Source of the DNA: Cordia subcordata
Lineage: Eukaryota > Streptophyta > Magnoliopsida > Boraginales > Cordiaceae
NCBI GenBank assembly: GCA_028554755.1
Contig: JAPTOF010000007.1
Coordinates: 18,151,001 to 18,215,000 of the forward strand
Length of the DNA stretch: 64,000 nucleotides
Reading direction: 5' to 3'
Under the pieces are notes generated by a model. It saw only the letters and a program-made list of their open reading frames with translations. It made no database searches and was not told the origin of the DNA. This document shows positions 10,892-21,215 of the stretch, piece by piece. The first letter of the stretch is position 1. Every line of letters begins with the position of its first letter. Made by a program: the position numbers and the translations under genes.

Positions 10892-12198
10892 TGATGGGTA
10901 TCGAATCCATCAAAAATAAAATTCCTACTCTACCTCACTATTTGTGATAATGGTGAGAAGGGTCGAACCCAAAGGGAATGTTTATAAAATATAATTTTTA
11001 TGGCAAGACATAAGAACAAGTGAAATACCAAAAAGAGGGGAGGTTGTTAATTAAAATTAAATAAAAAATAACAAACTACAGAACTAACAATAGATTAAAA
11101 ATAAAGCAACAAATTAAAAGAGAAGTAAAAGGGTTTACTAACCCAGCCTAGGCTGTATTCTTCGTTTAGGTCTACAAATCTGATCCTAGATGCAAAGATG
11201 ACTTTCGCTTATTTTGATAAACCAGTTATGGTCATTAGCACGGCCTAACAACCTAATCCTTCCTTTCAATGTTGATACTAGTTTAAACCCCTTATAATTT
11301 TTTCTCACTATCGACTTCCCTATTAGATGGTCTAATCTTCGGAGATGCCTGCAGAGTCTATCTAATTGCAGTACTAGACTTTAAAAAGACCTGATTCTAA
11401 AAGTTGATTCTCGCAACAATCGCTCAATTAAATTATATATTTACACAGGAGACCTGGTTACGACTATTCTTAGATTAATTAAATTAATCTACCTAGCCGT
11501 CTATCATCATGTAATTGAATAATTGAACCCTAATTAAACAATCACAAGACAATATAAATTCTTAAAACAGTAAACACACAAATACCAAATAAAGTAAAAG
11601 GAGAAACTCAATTAGATCTCGCAAATTTTGTAGAACCATACACTTCAAATTAACTCCAACTAGGATAAAGGTCTAGCAATTGCCTAGAAGAAAGAAAAAT
11701 ATTTGCTAGAAAAATAATGAATAAAAGCTTTGATCATTCCTACGTAGTTCCCTAGACGATTAATAAAAAAATTATCTAACCTAGAAGTTCTTTTAGATAA
11801 GAAAACTCTTTTAATGCTAATCTAAAAATAAGGTAAATAACCAAAAATGCAATCTTGGTAAAAAAAAAAAAAGAAACTCCTCCAAAATACTATCTTTTCT
11901 TCTAGAGCCAATACGTATTTTTGGTCGACGATTCCTCTCTAAGAAACATGCAAAATATCTTCCAATTCTCTGGCCAAAGCTTGGCAATCCCACATAGGAC
12001 TTCCAGACTCGCTTCCAAGGTGGCAAAATCAATTTTAAAACATATTCAATAGTCTCTTGAATTCATATATAATGGTTCTGACTCCTTTTTTCAAACATAA
12101 ACATACAAAAGTACAAAAAATAGCACCAATTAGGAAACATCCAATTCTAAAACCAAGCGCAAATAACTATGAATACAATGCTTATTTCGAACTTATCA
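10892..12198 (-). mobile_element. Solo LTR inside copia #2
   Basis: A 1307-bp block reads (minus strand) TGATAAGTTCG...GATACCCATCA and is flanked by TCAAG (10887-10891) and TCATG (12199-12203), a 4/5 target duplication. The host polyprotein frame is continuous across it if one target copy is removed. Its end (GGTTCGACCC...TTCGATACCCATCA on the minus strand) resembles gypsy-type LTR ends, but no internal region remains to prove the superfamily. No gene was seen inside. Confidence 0.75.
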
Positions 12199-12203
12199 TC
12201 ATG

Positions 12204-12925
12204 TCTTGTACACATCATTGCATACATCAAACTTCCAACGGCACTAAAGTATGAAACTCATTTCATTCGTTCCCTTTCTCGTGAAGTCTTTGGACAAAGT
12301 CTACAGCTTAATGCAACGCCTTTCACTACAAGAGTGTATAATGGTTTGCAATTTTGTATATTAAATCATTGAAGAATTTTTGTAATATATGGTTCTTGAG
12401 AAAGAGATATCAATTTCTTTAAATGATGTCTTGAAATCTTAACTCCAAGAATATATGTTGCTTCACCCATGTCTATCATCTTCAATTTAGATGATAACCA
12501 TCTTTTGACATATTCGACAAATTCCTTATTATTTCTAGCTATTAGTATGTCATCAACGTATAATGATAAGATAACAAACTTATCTTGAGATCTTTTGACA
12601 TACACACGGTTGTCCTCATCTATCATGACAAAATCATATGTCATAATTGTGTTATTGAATCGTATATTCCATTGTCTTGAAGACTGCTTTAGGCCATAAA
12701 TAGATTTTAATAATCTACGAACTTTGTGTTCTTGGCTTTGTACTACGAAACCTTCTAGTTGAACCTTGTAGACTTCTTCTTCTAATTCTCCATTGAGAAA
12801 CGCAGTTTTTACATCCATATAATGTAATTCAAGATCCATACCAGCCACTATTGGTAGGATAAGACATACTGAGATAAATCTAACAACAGGTGAAAAGATT
12901 TCCTCATAATTAATTCCTTCTTGTT
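12204..12925 (-). pseudogene. Copia #2 reverse transcriptase region
   Basis: A 160-residue open minus frame (12366-12848) plus flanking frame shows the copia RT signatures in order: EEIFSPVVR near 12880-12905, a DVKTAFLNGELEEEVY motif, SIYGLKQ, the catalytic YVDD at about 12545-12560, and further down a GSLMYAMMCTR segment. This is the best preserved pol segment of the nest. The N-terminal edge stops abruptly at 12925, where LTR sequence in the opposite orientation begins. Confidence 0.85.
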
Positions 12926-13043
12926 GAGGTACTTATCTATTATGTGCCTTTTGATCAGTAATACAAGTAGAATATTTTATGAGCATGTTATCTTATAATT
13001 TTATTTATATTTATTTGAGATTATATGTGTTTAATCTCCATCA
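12924..13043 (+). repeat. Inverted 3' part of the copia #2 5' LTR
   Basis: It is the reverse complement of 8894-9005 and ends CTCCATCA. Its first 29 bases (12924-12952) are repeated in inverted orientation at 16755-16783 with one mismatch. Confidence 0.72.
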
Positions 13044-13045
13044 AT

Positions 13046-13058
13046 TGGTATTAAAGCC
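13046..13058 (+). other. Primer binding site of copia #2
   Basis: TGGTATTAAAGCC, 11 of 13 identical to the standard TGGTATCAGAGCC complement of initiator tRNA-Met, two bases after the LTR end. It is on the plus strand because it lies in the inverted block. Confidence 0.7.
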
Positions 13059-14995
13059 TTAATTACTTGTGTTCTGATGTTTATGAAGTGTTTTCACAAC
13101 AATAAACATAAAATTAGTGATAAATTTCTAAGTTTGTTAAATTATTAATTTTTTGGAAAATATTAGTTTCATGCTTCTAAAGGTTTTTTGTGTAATTTTT
13201 TTATTGATTTTATTGTTGTGCAATGACCTGTGATACATATATGTGTGTGTGTGTGTAAAACCTTGTTCAAAGGGCTTTCAAATAGTATATTATTTGCTTA
13301 ATTTGGATTTGAAATAAGAGAGATATGTATGTTTAAAGCTGATGCAGTACACTGATAACAAATTTGAGTTTGTGATGTTGTTCTCGAGTCATTTTTGTAT
13401 GCAAATATCTTCCTGTTAGTTTGAATCTGGAGTAGATGTTTACATCTTTAGAAATTATGTACTTCAGGCTTGCTATCGATATATTATTTGCATTTTTTGG
13501 CTTAGTATAAGAAGAGTTATGAGTGATTGAAGTTTGGCTTAAACTCTAGCGAAATCGATCTTTGGTCGAAATTCACTACCTGAAAAAAAAATGCTTTTGT
13601 TTACGGTTATGTGGCACTTTTTGATTGGACCACATGTCTACCATATGGATATGATATAGTAGTCATATGGTGACACATGGCGATGACATGACAATTTTTG
13701 GTAAAATTGCATTCTAGCCCCAATGATTTTTGGAAAATAAGGTTTTGGTCCCTAATTTTTTGAAAATTATACTTTGACCCAACTTTTTCAAAAATTATAT
13801 TATGACACCAATTTTTTAGATATTATATTTTTACCCTAATATCTGCCCTACTAGTTTTTTAAAAAAATTATATTTTGACCCTCATATTTTTAGAAATTAC
13901 ACTTTGACCATAAAATTTTTCAAAATTATATTTTGACCCTTTAAAGTTTTTGGAAAATGTGTTTTAACCTCTAAATTTATAGAAATTATATTTTGGACCC
14001 CAAAATGGTTTTTCTAAGACTCTTTTATGTGGTTTATTCTATTAGAAGCAATAATTTGTCCATTATTATATTGTTTATATCTAATAGGATTTTTATATTT
14101 GTTACAGAAACGATGCCAATTCTAATTAAAACTCCTATAGTCGCTAGAACACCAATCCAAAGGGAAAGACTTGAAGCTTCAAAGAGGGTTTTAGCTTTGA
14201 GTTATTAGGATGGAAGTTTAAACATAATAGATCATATTATCTCAGTCTACAAGAAAATACAAGAAGTAATTTGGAAATGGCTAGGTCATGAACAACATCC
14301 AAAAACTTTATGCTTTCAAAAGTACTCTTCCAAAGACTTAAAAATAAATTTTTGAAGAAGTTTGTGAAAATGTACGTGTTAGCACATACAATAGGGTCAA
14401 CAAAGTATTTTTGAAAATATATATTAGAAAGGGGGCTATAAGGACATATGTGTTGTCCATGAATAACAAATATCGCCAACGTGATTTTAAGGGTTATCTG
14501 TGGCCACCTATAAATTCTCTAAAATTTCCAGATAATTTCTTTAACTCTTTTCCAGTAAATAAGCTGATATATGAGTACTAGTGATTATGCTTGTAATAAC
14601 TATGTTGTATGTATGTTTATTGTATATAAATTAGTGTTTATTACTTGCATTTTCCTTATGGTTATCATTTTATATTTATTTTACTATTACATGAAATATG
14701 TGATGGTATGTGGAATTTAAAGAGATATTATGGTCTCTAGTTTCCATTTTGATAAGTAGGAAGTTTTATTAAATTTGTGTAATTTTTTATAACATAATTT
14801 TGTATATATTAATTATATAAATTTTTCTTTCACATTAGGATTTTGGATGATGATTGGGAACTTAGTGAAATTTCGATCTAGGCCTAATTTAGAATTATAA
14901 ATTAATATAATTAATTATATCAAAATAGGTGTATGTAAATTAAAAGGTATTAATATAGTGCATAATTTTCTCTGTAGACTTAGTTTTCAAACCAA
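13059..14995 (+). other. Long leader of copia #2 with a repeat array
   Basis: About 1.9 kb between the PBS and gag, longer than usual for copia. It holds a TG microsatellite (13243-13256), a degenerate tandem array (13691-14010) and otherwise unrecognised AT-rich DNA, so further unresolved insertions are possible. Confidence 0.45.
13691..14010. repeat. Degenerate tandem array (TTTTTGAAAATTATATTTTGACCC-like)
   Basis: About eight imperfect units of 35-45 bp, each with a variant of AAATTATATTTTGACCC followed by a T-rich run. Units differ in length and at many positions. Confidence 0.7.
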
Positions 14996-15846
14996 ATGGC
15001 TTCCGCATTTGAGAATATTATCGCCGAACTAAATAAGGGTGAAAAACTCATTGGTGATAACTACGAGTTTGAAGCATGAAAATCCAATATGTGCTAAAAG
15101 AATAAGAGGCACTATAAATCCTAAACCAAATCATGAATAAGCTTTAAGCTGGCAATACTGCTCAGCATCACTCTGACAAAGAGGCTTTTGAAGCCTAGAA
15201 GAAGAAGAACTCCATTGCTCGTATTACCTTATTGAGCGACATGGATAATGATATCATGCGTAAGTTCATGCAATATGAGGCTGCCAAAAAATTATGGGAT
15301 GCATTGGAGACCAGATTCGGTGGTACATCTGTGACCAAACTAAGGCAACTCACAATTAAGTTTGACTGATAGAAGAAACCTCACAAGCAAACTATGCGAC
15401 AACATCTGAGACAAATGTCCAATTTGATAATTAAGTTTATAGAAGTTGGCTATGTTCTGATTGATGAGCAACAAGTGCAAGCTGTCAGACATTCCTTGCC
15501 TCAGAGTTGGGAGCATATAAAGGTCCATCTTACTCATAATGAGAGTATCAAAACATTTCAGGATGCAAAGCGCCATCTTGAATTAGAAGAAGATCACCTC
15601 TTAGCAAACAATACCGAAGAAAATGTGCTCATGGCTTCTAGTTCCCAGAGAGCTTTAGATTCAAAGCATAAGCATAATAGTAGACCTTCCAAAGGAAAAG
15701 GCAAGGGTAAGGGTAAGGTTCAAGGAGGTAAGAAACCTAAGACTGATCAACAAGGAAAAGGGAAATATCCTTTCAAGAAGACCAAGAAAAAGATCAAGTG
15801 TTATAACTGTGGCAAAAAAGGTCATTTTGCTCACGATCACTATTAG
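14996..15846 (+). pseudogene. Copia #2 gag
   Basis: It starts with ATG at 14996 (MASAFENII...) and continues with in-frame stops near 15077, 15108, 15148 and 15367. The 150-residue open part (15394-15846) ends in a CCHC zinc knuckle, CYNCGKKGHFAHDHY, with the last expected Cys replaced by Tyr, preceded by a long Lys/Gly-rich stretch. Gag forms the particle and binds element RNA. The plus orientation contrasts with the minus-strand RT of the same element and is explained by the inversion. Confidence 0.78.
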
Positions 15847-16765
15847 CCTAAAAAGGTAAATACCCTTCATACACTTCATAATATTAACTATGTGTCTAGT
15901 TCTATTCTTCTAACTGAATCTTATCCTTTATGGACTGCGGACTCACGAGCCACAGACCATGTAGTGAAGGATCGAGAGGCCTTCGTGGAATTTTGGCAAA
16001 TGCCACATGGAACAAAATATATTTACATTGGCAATAATTCCAAAGTAGAGGTGAAGGGTATGAACATGCAATCTGGTCGCACATTATTCCTCCATGATGT
16101 GCTATATGCTCCAGAAATTCACTGAAATCTGGTGTCTATGTTGGTCTTAGTTAAATTAGGTTTCAATTTGAACTTTCATGAATTTGGTATGGATTTGTAC
16201 TTAAATACTATTTATTATGGTTCTGGATACTTTTCGGATGGTTTTATTGTACTAGACTTATGTAATACCAAAAGAAATATTAGTTATTCAATGTTTGCTT
16301 CTTCTAGTAATAATGCATGTGATGTCAATGTGTGGCATGCTAGACTTAGCCATATAGGCCAATAGAGAATGCTAATACTAGCTAGAGAAGGCTTGTTGGG
16401 TAATCTTGATAAGGTTGAATTACTTGTTTGTGAACATTGCCTAGCTAGTAAGACAGCACAAAAACCATTTGGAAAAGGAACTAAAGCTGAGGTTCCATTG
16501 CAATTAATTCATTTTGACATATGTGGTCCTATGAATGTGAGGGCAAGACATGGAGCTGTGTATTTCATTACATTTATTAATGATTATACTCGATATGGCT
16601 ATGTCTATTTTATTTCTTATAAATCTGAGGCATTAAATTGTTATAAAATATTTATAAATTTGGTTGAAAATCAACTAGACAAGAAAGTGAAAGCTTTTAA
16701 AACTGATAGCCGTCGTGAGTATTTGTCTGATCAGTTTAGGCAATTATGTGATGAAAAAGGCACAT
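15847..16765 (+). pseudogene. Copia #2 protease and truncated integrase
   Basis: 15892-16125 is a retroviral-type aspartic protease segment with the active-site DSGAT changed to DSRAT, followed by LVSM. At 16330-16440 is the pre-integrase VWHARLSHIGQ and the C-HC zinc residues (CEHCLASK). At 16500-16760 is the integrase core with FDICGPM, YFITFINDYTRYGYVYF and D at the KTDS-EY position. The frame ends abruptly at about 16757 after QLCDEKG, where inverted LTR sequence starts, so the rest of integrase is absent. In-frame stops (15846, 16124, 16364) show it is dead. Confidence 0.82.
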
Positions 16766-17098
16766 AATAAATAAGTACCTCAAGTTCACAGCCCAAAAGT
16801 CTCTTTTGCGGTAAATCTCAAGTATTGTGTTCTTTGAGAGAGAGAGCATAGTATCATACATAGAAAAAGTTTTTTCAGAGAAAAAGGAGAATTATCTGAT
16901 AATTGATCAATTTTTTTTCTCTTTGTGTTAGTTGTATTTTCAAATATAACTACTGCCCTTAACTAATCTAAGTAGTTATTTTTCCTTTTACTTTTTATTT
17001 GGGTTGGGTTGACCCATCATGAGCAACCCAACCCAAGATCTAATATTCTTGAAATCCTAGTTTCTATCAAAAAAAAATTTATTGAAACAGTTGTTACA
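16755..17098 (-). repeat. 5' part of the copia #2 5' LTR (not inverted)
   Basis: It matches 8985-9290 over about 290 bp and extends to a TG...CA boundary at 17098, followed by the target copy TTTCTT. It is truncated on the low side at the inversion breakpoint. Confidence 0.7.
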
Positions 17099-17109
17099 TT
17101 TCTTAAGAT

Positions 17110-18646
17110 TCCTAGTAAGTAAAGCGTGACAAATTATGAAATTTGTAGAAATTAAAACTAGAATTAAACTAAATAATTATATTAATCTGAAAATAAAAAT
17201 TACAGTACTATGCAAAATCTAGAAAGAATATATAAATCGAGGCTTGAAGTGTTCAATCTCCTTAAGGGATTTATGCCTCCACAATGGTGCTAATAACTCA
17301 TGGTGTGTCCTTCTCACGATACAATAGTTATACATATTACAAACTAGTAGCACCTCAGAGTAAGAGCATGCAAATTGGTATGTGTAGAATTCTCTCTGGA
17401 AAAGGTAGTCGAAGGAGTATATGTAGTATGCTATGCTTAGAAATATATTGTTGTGGGTAAGATAAACCACTAAAAACTACTTCTTAAAACATGAGAAAGT
17501 GGTAAGCTAAACATTCACATTCAATAAGTGTTCAACATGTAACAGACAAAATGAGTTGCAGCAATTAGTAGCCAAAAACGGGTAGAGCATTACCGGAGCC
17601 TTTAATAACATTTCAGTTATGAATCCTTTGTCTTCTGCCAGTTGGTCTTCGAATTTTGCCTAAAAAGATTAAGAGGGTGTTTGGTTTGGCTTTTTTTTTT
17701 TTTGTCAAACCTGCTTAAAGTCTAATTTAAGCTAATAGAAATGTTTGTTTTAATTAAAAATGTACTTTTTTTAAGTGGCTTTAAGTAAAAAATAAAAAAC
17801 TCTCCAACCCAAGCTTTTGCTTTTTATGGCTTTAAGCATGTTGAAAAAAAAACAAGTTTGACCAAATCATTTACTATCTTATCCTTACCTTTTTATTTTT
17901 ATTACTAAAATATCTTTACTCTTTTATCTTATTCCTACCTTTTTAAATTATATTTTAATGTCCTTAATAGTTATTTTAACTATATAACTTACTTTTCGAC
18001 CCATTTTAATCAAACATGTAAATACTTATTTTTATAACTATAACTTTTATTCAAACACGTAACTACTTAAAGTTGACAATAAAAAAAGTCACTTAAAGCC
18101 AGAAGTACTTTAAGTAACTTTTTTATATGCCAATCCAAACACCCTCTAAAGTCGAGAAAACCCGAGCCTTCAATGACATCTAAATTATGAACCCTTCGTT
18201 TTCTGGCAGTTGGTCTTCGAATTTCGTCCAAAAGATTAAATTCAAGCAAAAACCAAAGCCACGTCGCGTCCTCAAACCCAACCAAATGAGTATGTGCGTG
18301 TGTACTGATTTTTATACCAAACCCTCTATGTAGAGTCTTCCTTATAAGCCACTAGTTGCCATCTTCAAAAAGGCACCAATATATAAGATGGTGATAATGT
18401 TTTAGTTTTCTTATGTGGGATTAATTCTGTAGGAAGCTTCCCCAGACCAGCCATTGAACAAGCCAACTTTAGTCCTTAATTTCTCATTTAGCATAAGCCT
18501 GTTTTTGACATGTAAATATGTTACACTCATCTACTCGAAAAAAGAAACACAATGGTATCAAGATCCGACTTCATCAAAAAGTAGGTCCCAACCCAATTTT
18601 GGGTCAAAATTGCTTTGACCTCATGTAAAAACCCTATAATCTAACA
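17110..18646 (-). repeat. 5' LTR of copia #1, with MITE and internal duplication
   Basis: It is homologous to 1758-2357 at both ends but 1537 bp long. A segment of about 75-80 bp (17598-17669, again 18163-18243; shared words CAGTTGGTCTTCGAATTT and AAAGATTAA) is duplicated, with the MITE between the copies. The LTR start (minus) is at 18646, next to target copy ACTAT. Confidence 0.7.
17673..18146. mobile_element. MITE, PIF/Harbinger (Tourist-like)
   Basis: 474 bp with terminal inverted repeats GAGGGTGTTTGGTTTGGC and, at the other end, the complement of GAGGGTGTTTGGATTGGC (17 of 18 match). It is flanked by the 3-bp duplication TAA on both sides (17670-17672, 18147-18149). There is no coding capacity. 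TWA target duplications and GGGTGTTTGG ends are typical of Tourist-like elements. The minus frame at 18067-18285 crosses its edge and is spurious. Confidence 0.8.
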
Positions 18647-19298
18647 ACTATTAGGTTTTGCGTTATACTATTTAATGTGTAAAAAATAATTCATTGTTTG
18701 TCGATCATTGATAATAATCATTTAGTACAATATTGTTTCCAAAGTAATTAAGATCTAACCACAATCATACATATCTTTGTTGAGAGAATGCCTTTTCTCA
18801 TAATATAAATCCAAAACTCCCTCGTGAGATTTTACTTTTACCTATTTTCTCCTAAGATATATTTTACCAAACAATAGTTTGTCTTTAATTTTAATTTCAT
18901 TTTTTACATTTTTAAAATATTAGCTTATTATGAAAAGGTTATACCTTCAGCTAAAAATTTGATTGGATTTAATTCCATGTATATGTACCTACACATATTC
19001 TAAAGCAAGAAATTTTGGCACTATTCATTTCCTCTAAAAAATTTTAGCAATCATTTGTCAATGCTTGACTGGATCACTATGTGCGAACATGTAATTTTCT
19101 TGTTTTTGGGAAAATAGTGCTAAGTATTATTATGCTTTTTGTAATAGACCACCTAAATTGAGCAAGATTTTTTGGGTTGAAGTGTAAAGTTACGTCTTAA
19201 AAAAAATAAAGTTGATAATGGTGCTCTATTAAAATATGTCAAGTATTAATTACGTGTATTTTTTTAAATTTTAATAGTTTCAATATTATATTACCTAA
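18647..19298. other. AT-rich intergenic DNA
   Basis: It begins with the right ACTAT target copy of copia #1. No gene or recognisable repeat was seen. Confidence 0.5.
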
Positions 19299-19303
19299 TC
19301 TAT

Positions 19304-19336
<33 letters not shown>

Positions 19337-19728
19337 AAAGAAGGTGCATGTCTTTTTAGTATATGCCACATGTCATCATTCTAAGTCTCTAAATCTATTT
19401 AATTACCAATTAATGATAGTATTTTGATCTAAAAAGTACATTAGAAAATGTTTATTTTTTTCTCATATTAGATAATTTTTATTTACTTTCTTAGTTTAAA
19501 TATTTTTTCTATTATTGAAGGTCTCTCATAAAATAATTTAAATGTTTATTCAATTGTCGAAAATTTCTTACAAAAACATTATGAATATTAAAAACTTACC
19601 GAAAATTAAATTTCAAAAGATATATTTGCATTTTATCTTTACATAGAATATAAAAGTTACCCATTTATGATTAATAAAGATACTAAAAAATGCATTTCTT
19701 GCTTGCATTGCGCAGGGTATACTCTAGT
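19299..19728 (+). mobile_element. Helitron-like non-autonomous element
   Basis: 430 bp starting TC and ending CTAGT, inserted exactly between A and T (A at 19298, T at 19729), as Helitrons do. A GC-richer GCATTGCGCAGG stretch, able to form a short imperfect stem, lies about a dozen bases before the CTAGT end. The interior is AT-rich with an AT microsatellite (19303-19331) and no coding. The motif ATATGCCACAT...TCAT recurs at 28200-28240, suggesting a second family member. The terminal hairpin is weak, so confidence is moderate. Confidence 0.5.
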
Positions 19729-19934
19729 TATATTGGAACAAATCTAAAATGTTGATAAGATGTAATAAAATATATAAAGTTGCTTTCAATTTAAGGCTTT
19801 TCTTTTTTAAAGTTTATTGTTATTAGAGAATCTCGGTAAAACAAAAACCTCATAGAGGAATTTGGGATTTAAACTAACATTCAACGCAAAAAATAAGATT
19901 CACTCTGTATATTTTATTATTTGATTCATCGATG

Positions 19935-20740
19935 ATGTTTACGGACGGAATTATATATAGTGTGGGAGGGGCCCTAGCCTCCCTTCCCCCCTCGCCCCAC
20001 CCCCCTTCCCCGCAACACCACCCAATAAAAGGAAAGGGACACGTAAATGGTAAAAACACATAAATGGTAACCTTTCGTTTAAATTGGAATTTAATTTAAT
20101 AAATGGAAATTTAATTTTTTTAAAATTGATATCTTTACAAATTACAATTAACCTTTTGTATTCTTTCTTTGCAAATTAAATTGACAATATTTGTCTATTT
20201 GTACACAAATTCTATCGTGTGGATTTTGTTGAACATGAGATGATGCAATTAAGGGTGCACCTTGGGCATTTTGGTCATATGCAAGAACTCTTTGATTTTA
20301 AAGAACAGTCAATGATTTTTTATTTTTGTCAACAGTTGGGAAAACGAAAAAGGTCGAGATTTATCCGCTTGTGTACAAAATAGTGACTCTTATTCTTACT
20401 CTTCCTGTTTCTATAGCTACAATGAAACAATTATTTTTTACTATGAATATCATTAAAAACAAGCTTTGAGACAAGACTAAAAAGGAACTTCTCTCTGATT
20501 GTTTGCTACCTTATATCGAAAAACAAATTGCTGAAACGTTTGTTGTAGATTAACTTACAGATGATTTTTGTGACTTGAAAGAACAACGTGTTTTATTATG
20601 AAAGGTTACAAGTAATTTGAGACTATTTTAGCAATGAATATATAATCTTTAACTTTTTTAAATTTTATATTATTTATATTTGGCCCCCTCAACATTTTAT
20701 CCTAGGTTCGTCCATGGTGATATTATAGTAAGATATAAAT
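19935..20740 (+). mobile_element. hAT-related element remnant
   Basis: The edges carry partial inverted words, GACGGAATTATATATAGTG...GAGGGGCCC at the left and GGCCCCCTC...TTCGTCCATGG at the right, of the kind seen at the ends of decayed hAT-type zinc-finger gene copies. In between is the transposase C-terminus listed separately. The C-rich run at 19975-20020 is part of the left edge. No target duplication was resolved. Confidence 0.5.
20330..20605 (+). pseudogene. hAT dimerisation (C-terminal) domain fragment
   Basis: Plus-strand translation gives the C-terminal dimerisation region of hAT transposase-like zinc-finger proteins: LTLPVSIATMK (family LPVSTATTER), FTMNIIKNKL, ELLSDCLLPYIEKQIAE, then DDFCDLKEQRVLL. 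It contains at least two stops (near 20469 and 20550) and ends with a stop at 20599. The N-terminal zinc finger and catalytic residues are not present in the window. It is a dead 3' fragment. Confidence 0.68.
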
Positions 20741-21215
20741 TTAAAATCATATTGTGACATACTATACGTCCGCCCTATGAGAAAATCCTATGGATCCAAT
20801 AATTTTGACAAATACAAGTATCATTTACTTTTTGGTATACCCTTGATTAATTAGTTTAGTCACCACCATGATACAACAACTAAACTTAATTAATTAATAC
20901 TAAAATATCCCAGCTCCAAGTATAAAATTGATAAAACTAACAATTTAGTAGCTAATCCACTTATATTTTTGATGAACCTTATTGTTTGTGCATTGAATGG
21001 CTTGTCTTCAAGCTTAAACAACTGTGTTAAAACTGTTGAGTTGGAGCAAAAATTTGAGGTTTCTTTACCCCGCTTGTTACTCTTGTCCTAAGCTTCCTCC
21101 ATGGTTTATTTCTCTATCTCTCTCACTTTTTTCTCTTTCTTTGACTCAAAAAACACACACAAAAACACACACTCACACATCACTGATTTTCACCTTATCA
21201 GACTGCAAATATATA
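20741..21215 (+). promoter_or_regulatory. Upstream region of the CHX gene
   Basis: AT-rich DNA followed by a CT-rich then CA-rich tract (about 21110-21180), just before the ATG. Such pyrimidine-rich leaders are common in plant 5' UTRs. No TATA box can be assigned with confidence. Confidence 0.35.

Larger units (their letters stand above)
8894..17098 (-). mobile_element. Ty1/copia element #2, nested in copia #1 and rearranged
   Basis: Minus-strand copia element inserted in the leader of copia #1. The flanks carry TTTCTT on both sides (8888-8893, 17099-17104), and the ends read TG...CA. The 3' LTR is 8894-9316. The 5' LTR is split: its 5' part lies at 16755-17098 in minus orientation and its 3' part at 12924-13043 in plus orientation, because a central block has been inverted. 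Minus-sense pieces are RT (12204-12925) and RNase H (10274-10886). Plus-sense pieces inside the inverted block are PBS, gag, protease and half of integrase. A solo LTR (10892-12198) splits RT from RNase H. The rest of integrase and the start of RT are missing. Confidence 0.72.
1758..18646 (-). mobile_element. Ty1/copia element #1, enlarged by nested insertions
   Basis: A minus-strand copia retrotransposon whose LTRs lie at 1758-2357 (3') and 17110-18646 (5'). Both LTRs start (minus strand) TGTTA-ATTATAG; the 3' LTR ends TAACA and the 5' copy has a diverged end. The outer flanks carry the identical 5-bp target duplication ACTAT (1753-1757 and 18647-18651). A purine tract, read on the minus strand as CTGGGGAAG (2358-2366), lies next to the 3' LTR. 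In minus order the interior gives gag, protease, integrase, reverse transcriptase and RNase H, all full of stops and frameshifts. Removing copia #2 (8894-17098), the gag solo LTR (6303-7940) and the MITE (17673-18146) leaves about 6.6 kb, a normal copia length. No convincing PBS remains. It is an old, dead copy. Confidence 0.78.

Noticed and set aside
18552..18565. TGGTATCAAGATCC as a primer binding site
   Set aside because: The same word is present in the other LTR copy (2264), so it is LTR sequence; it is also on the wrong strand for this element.
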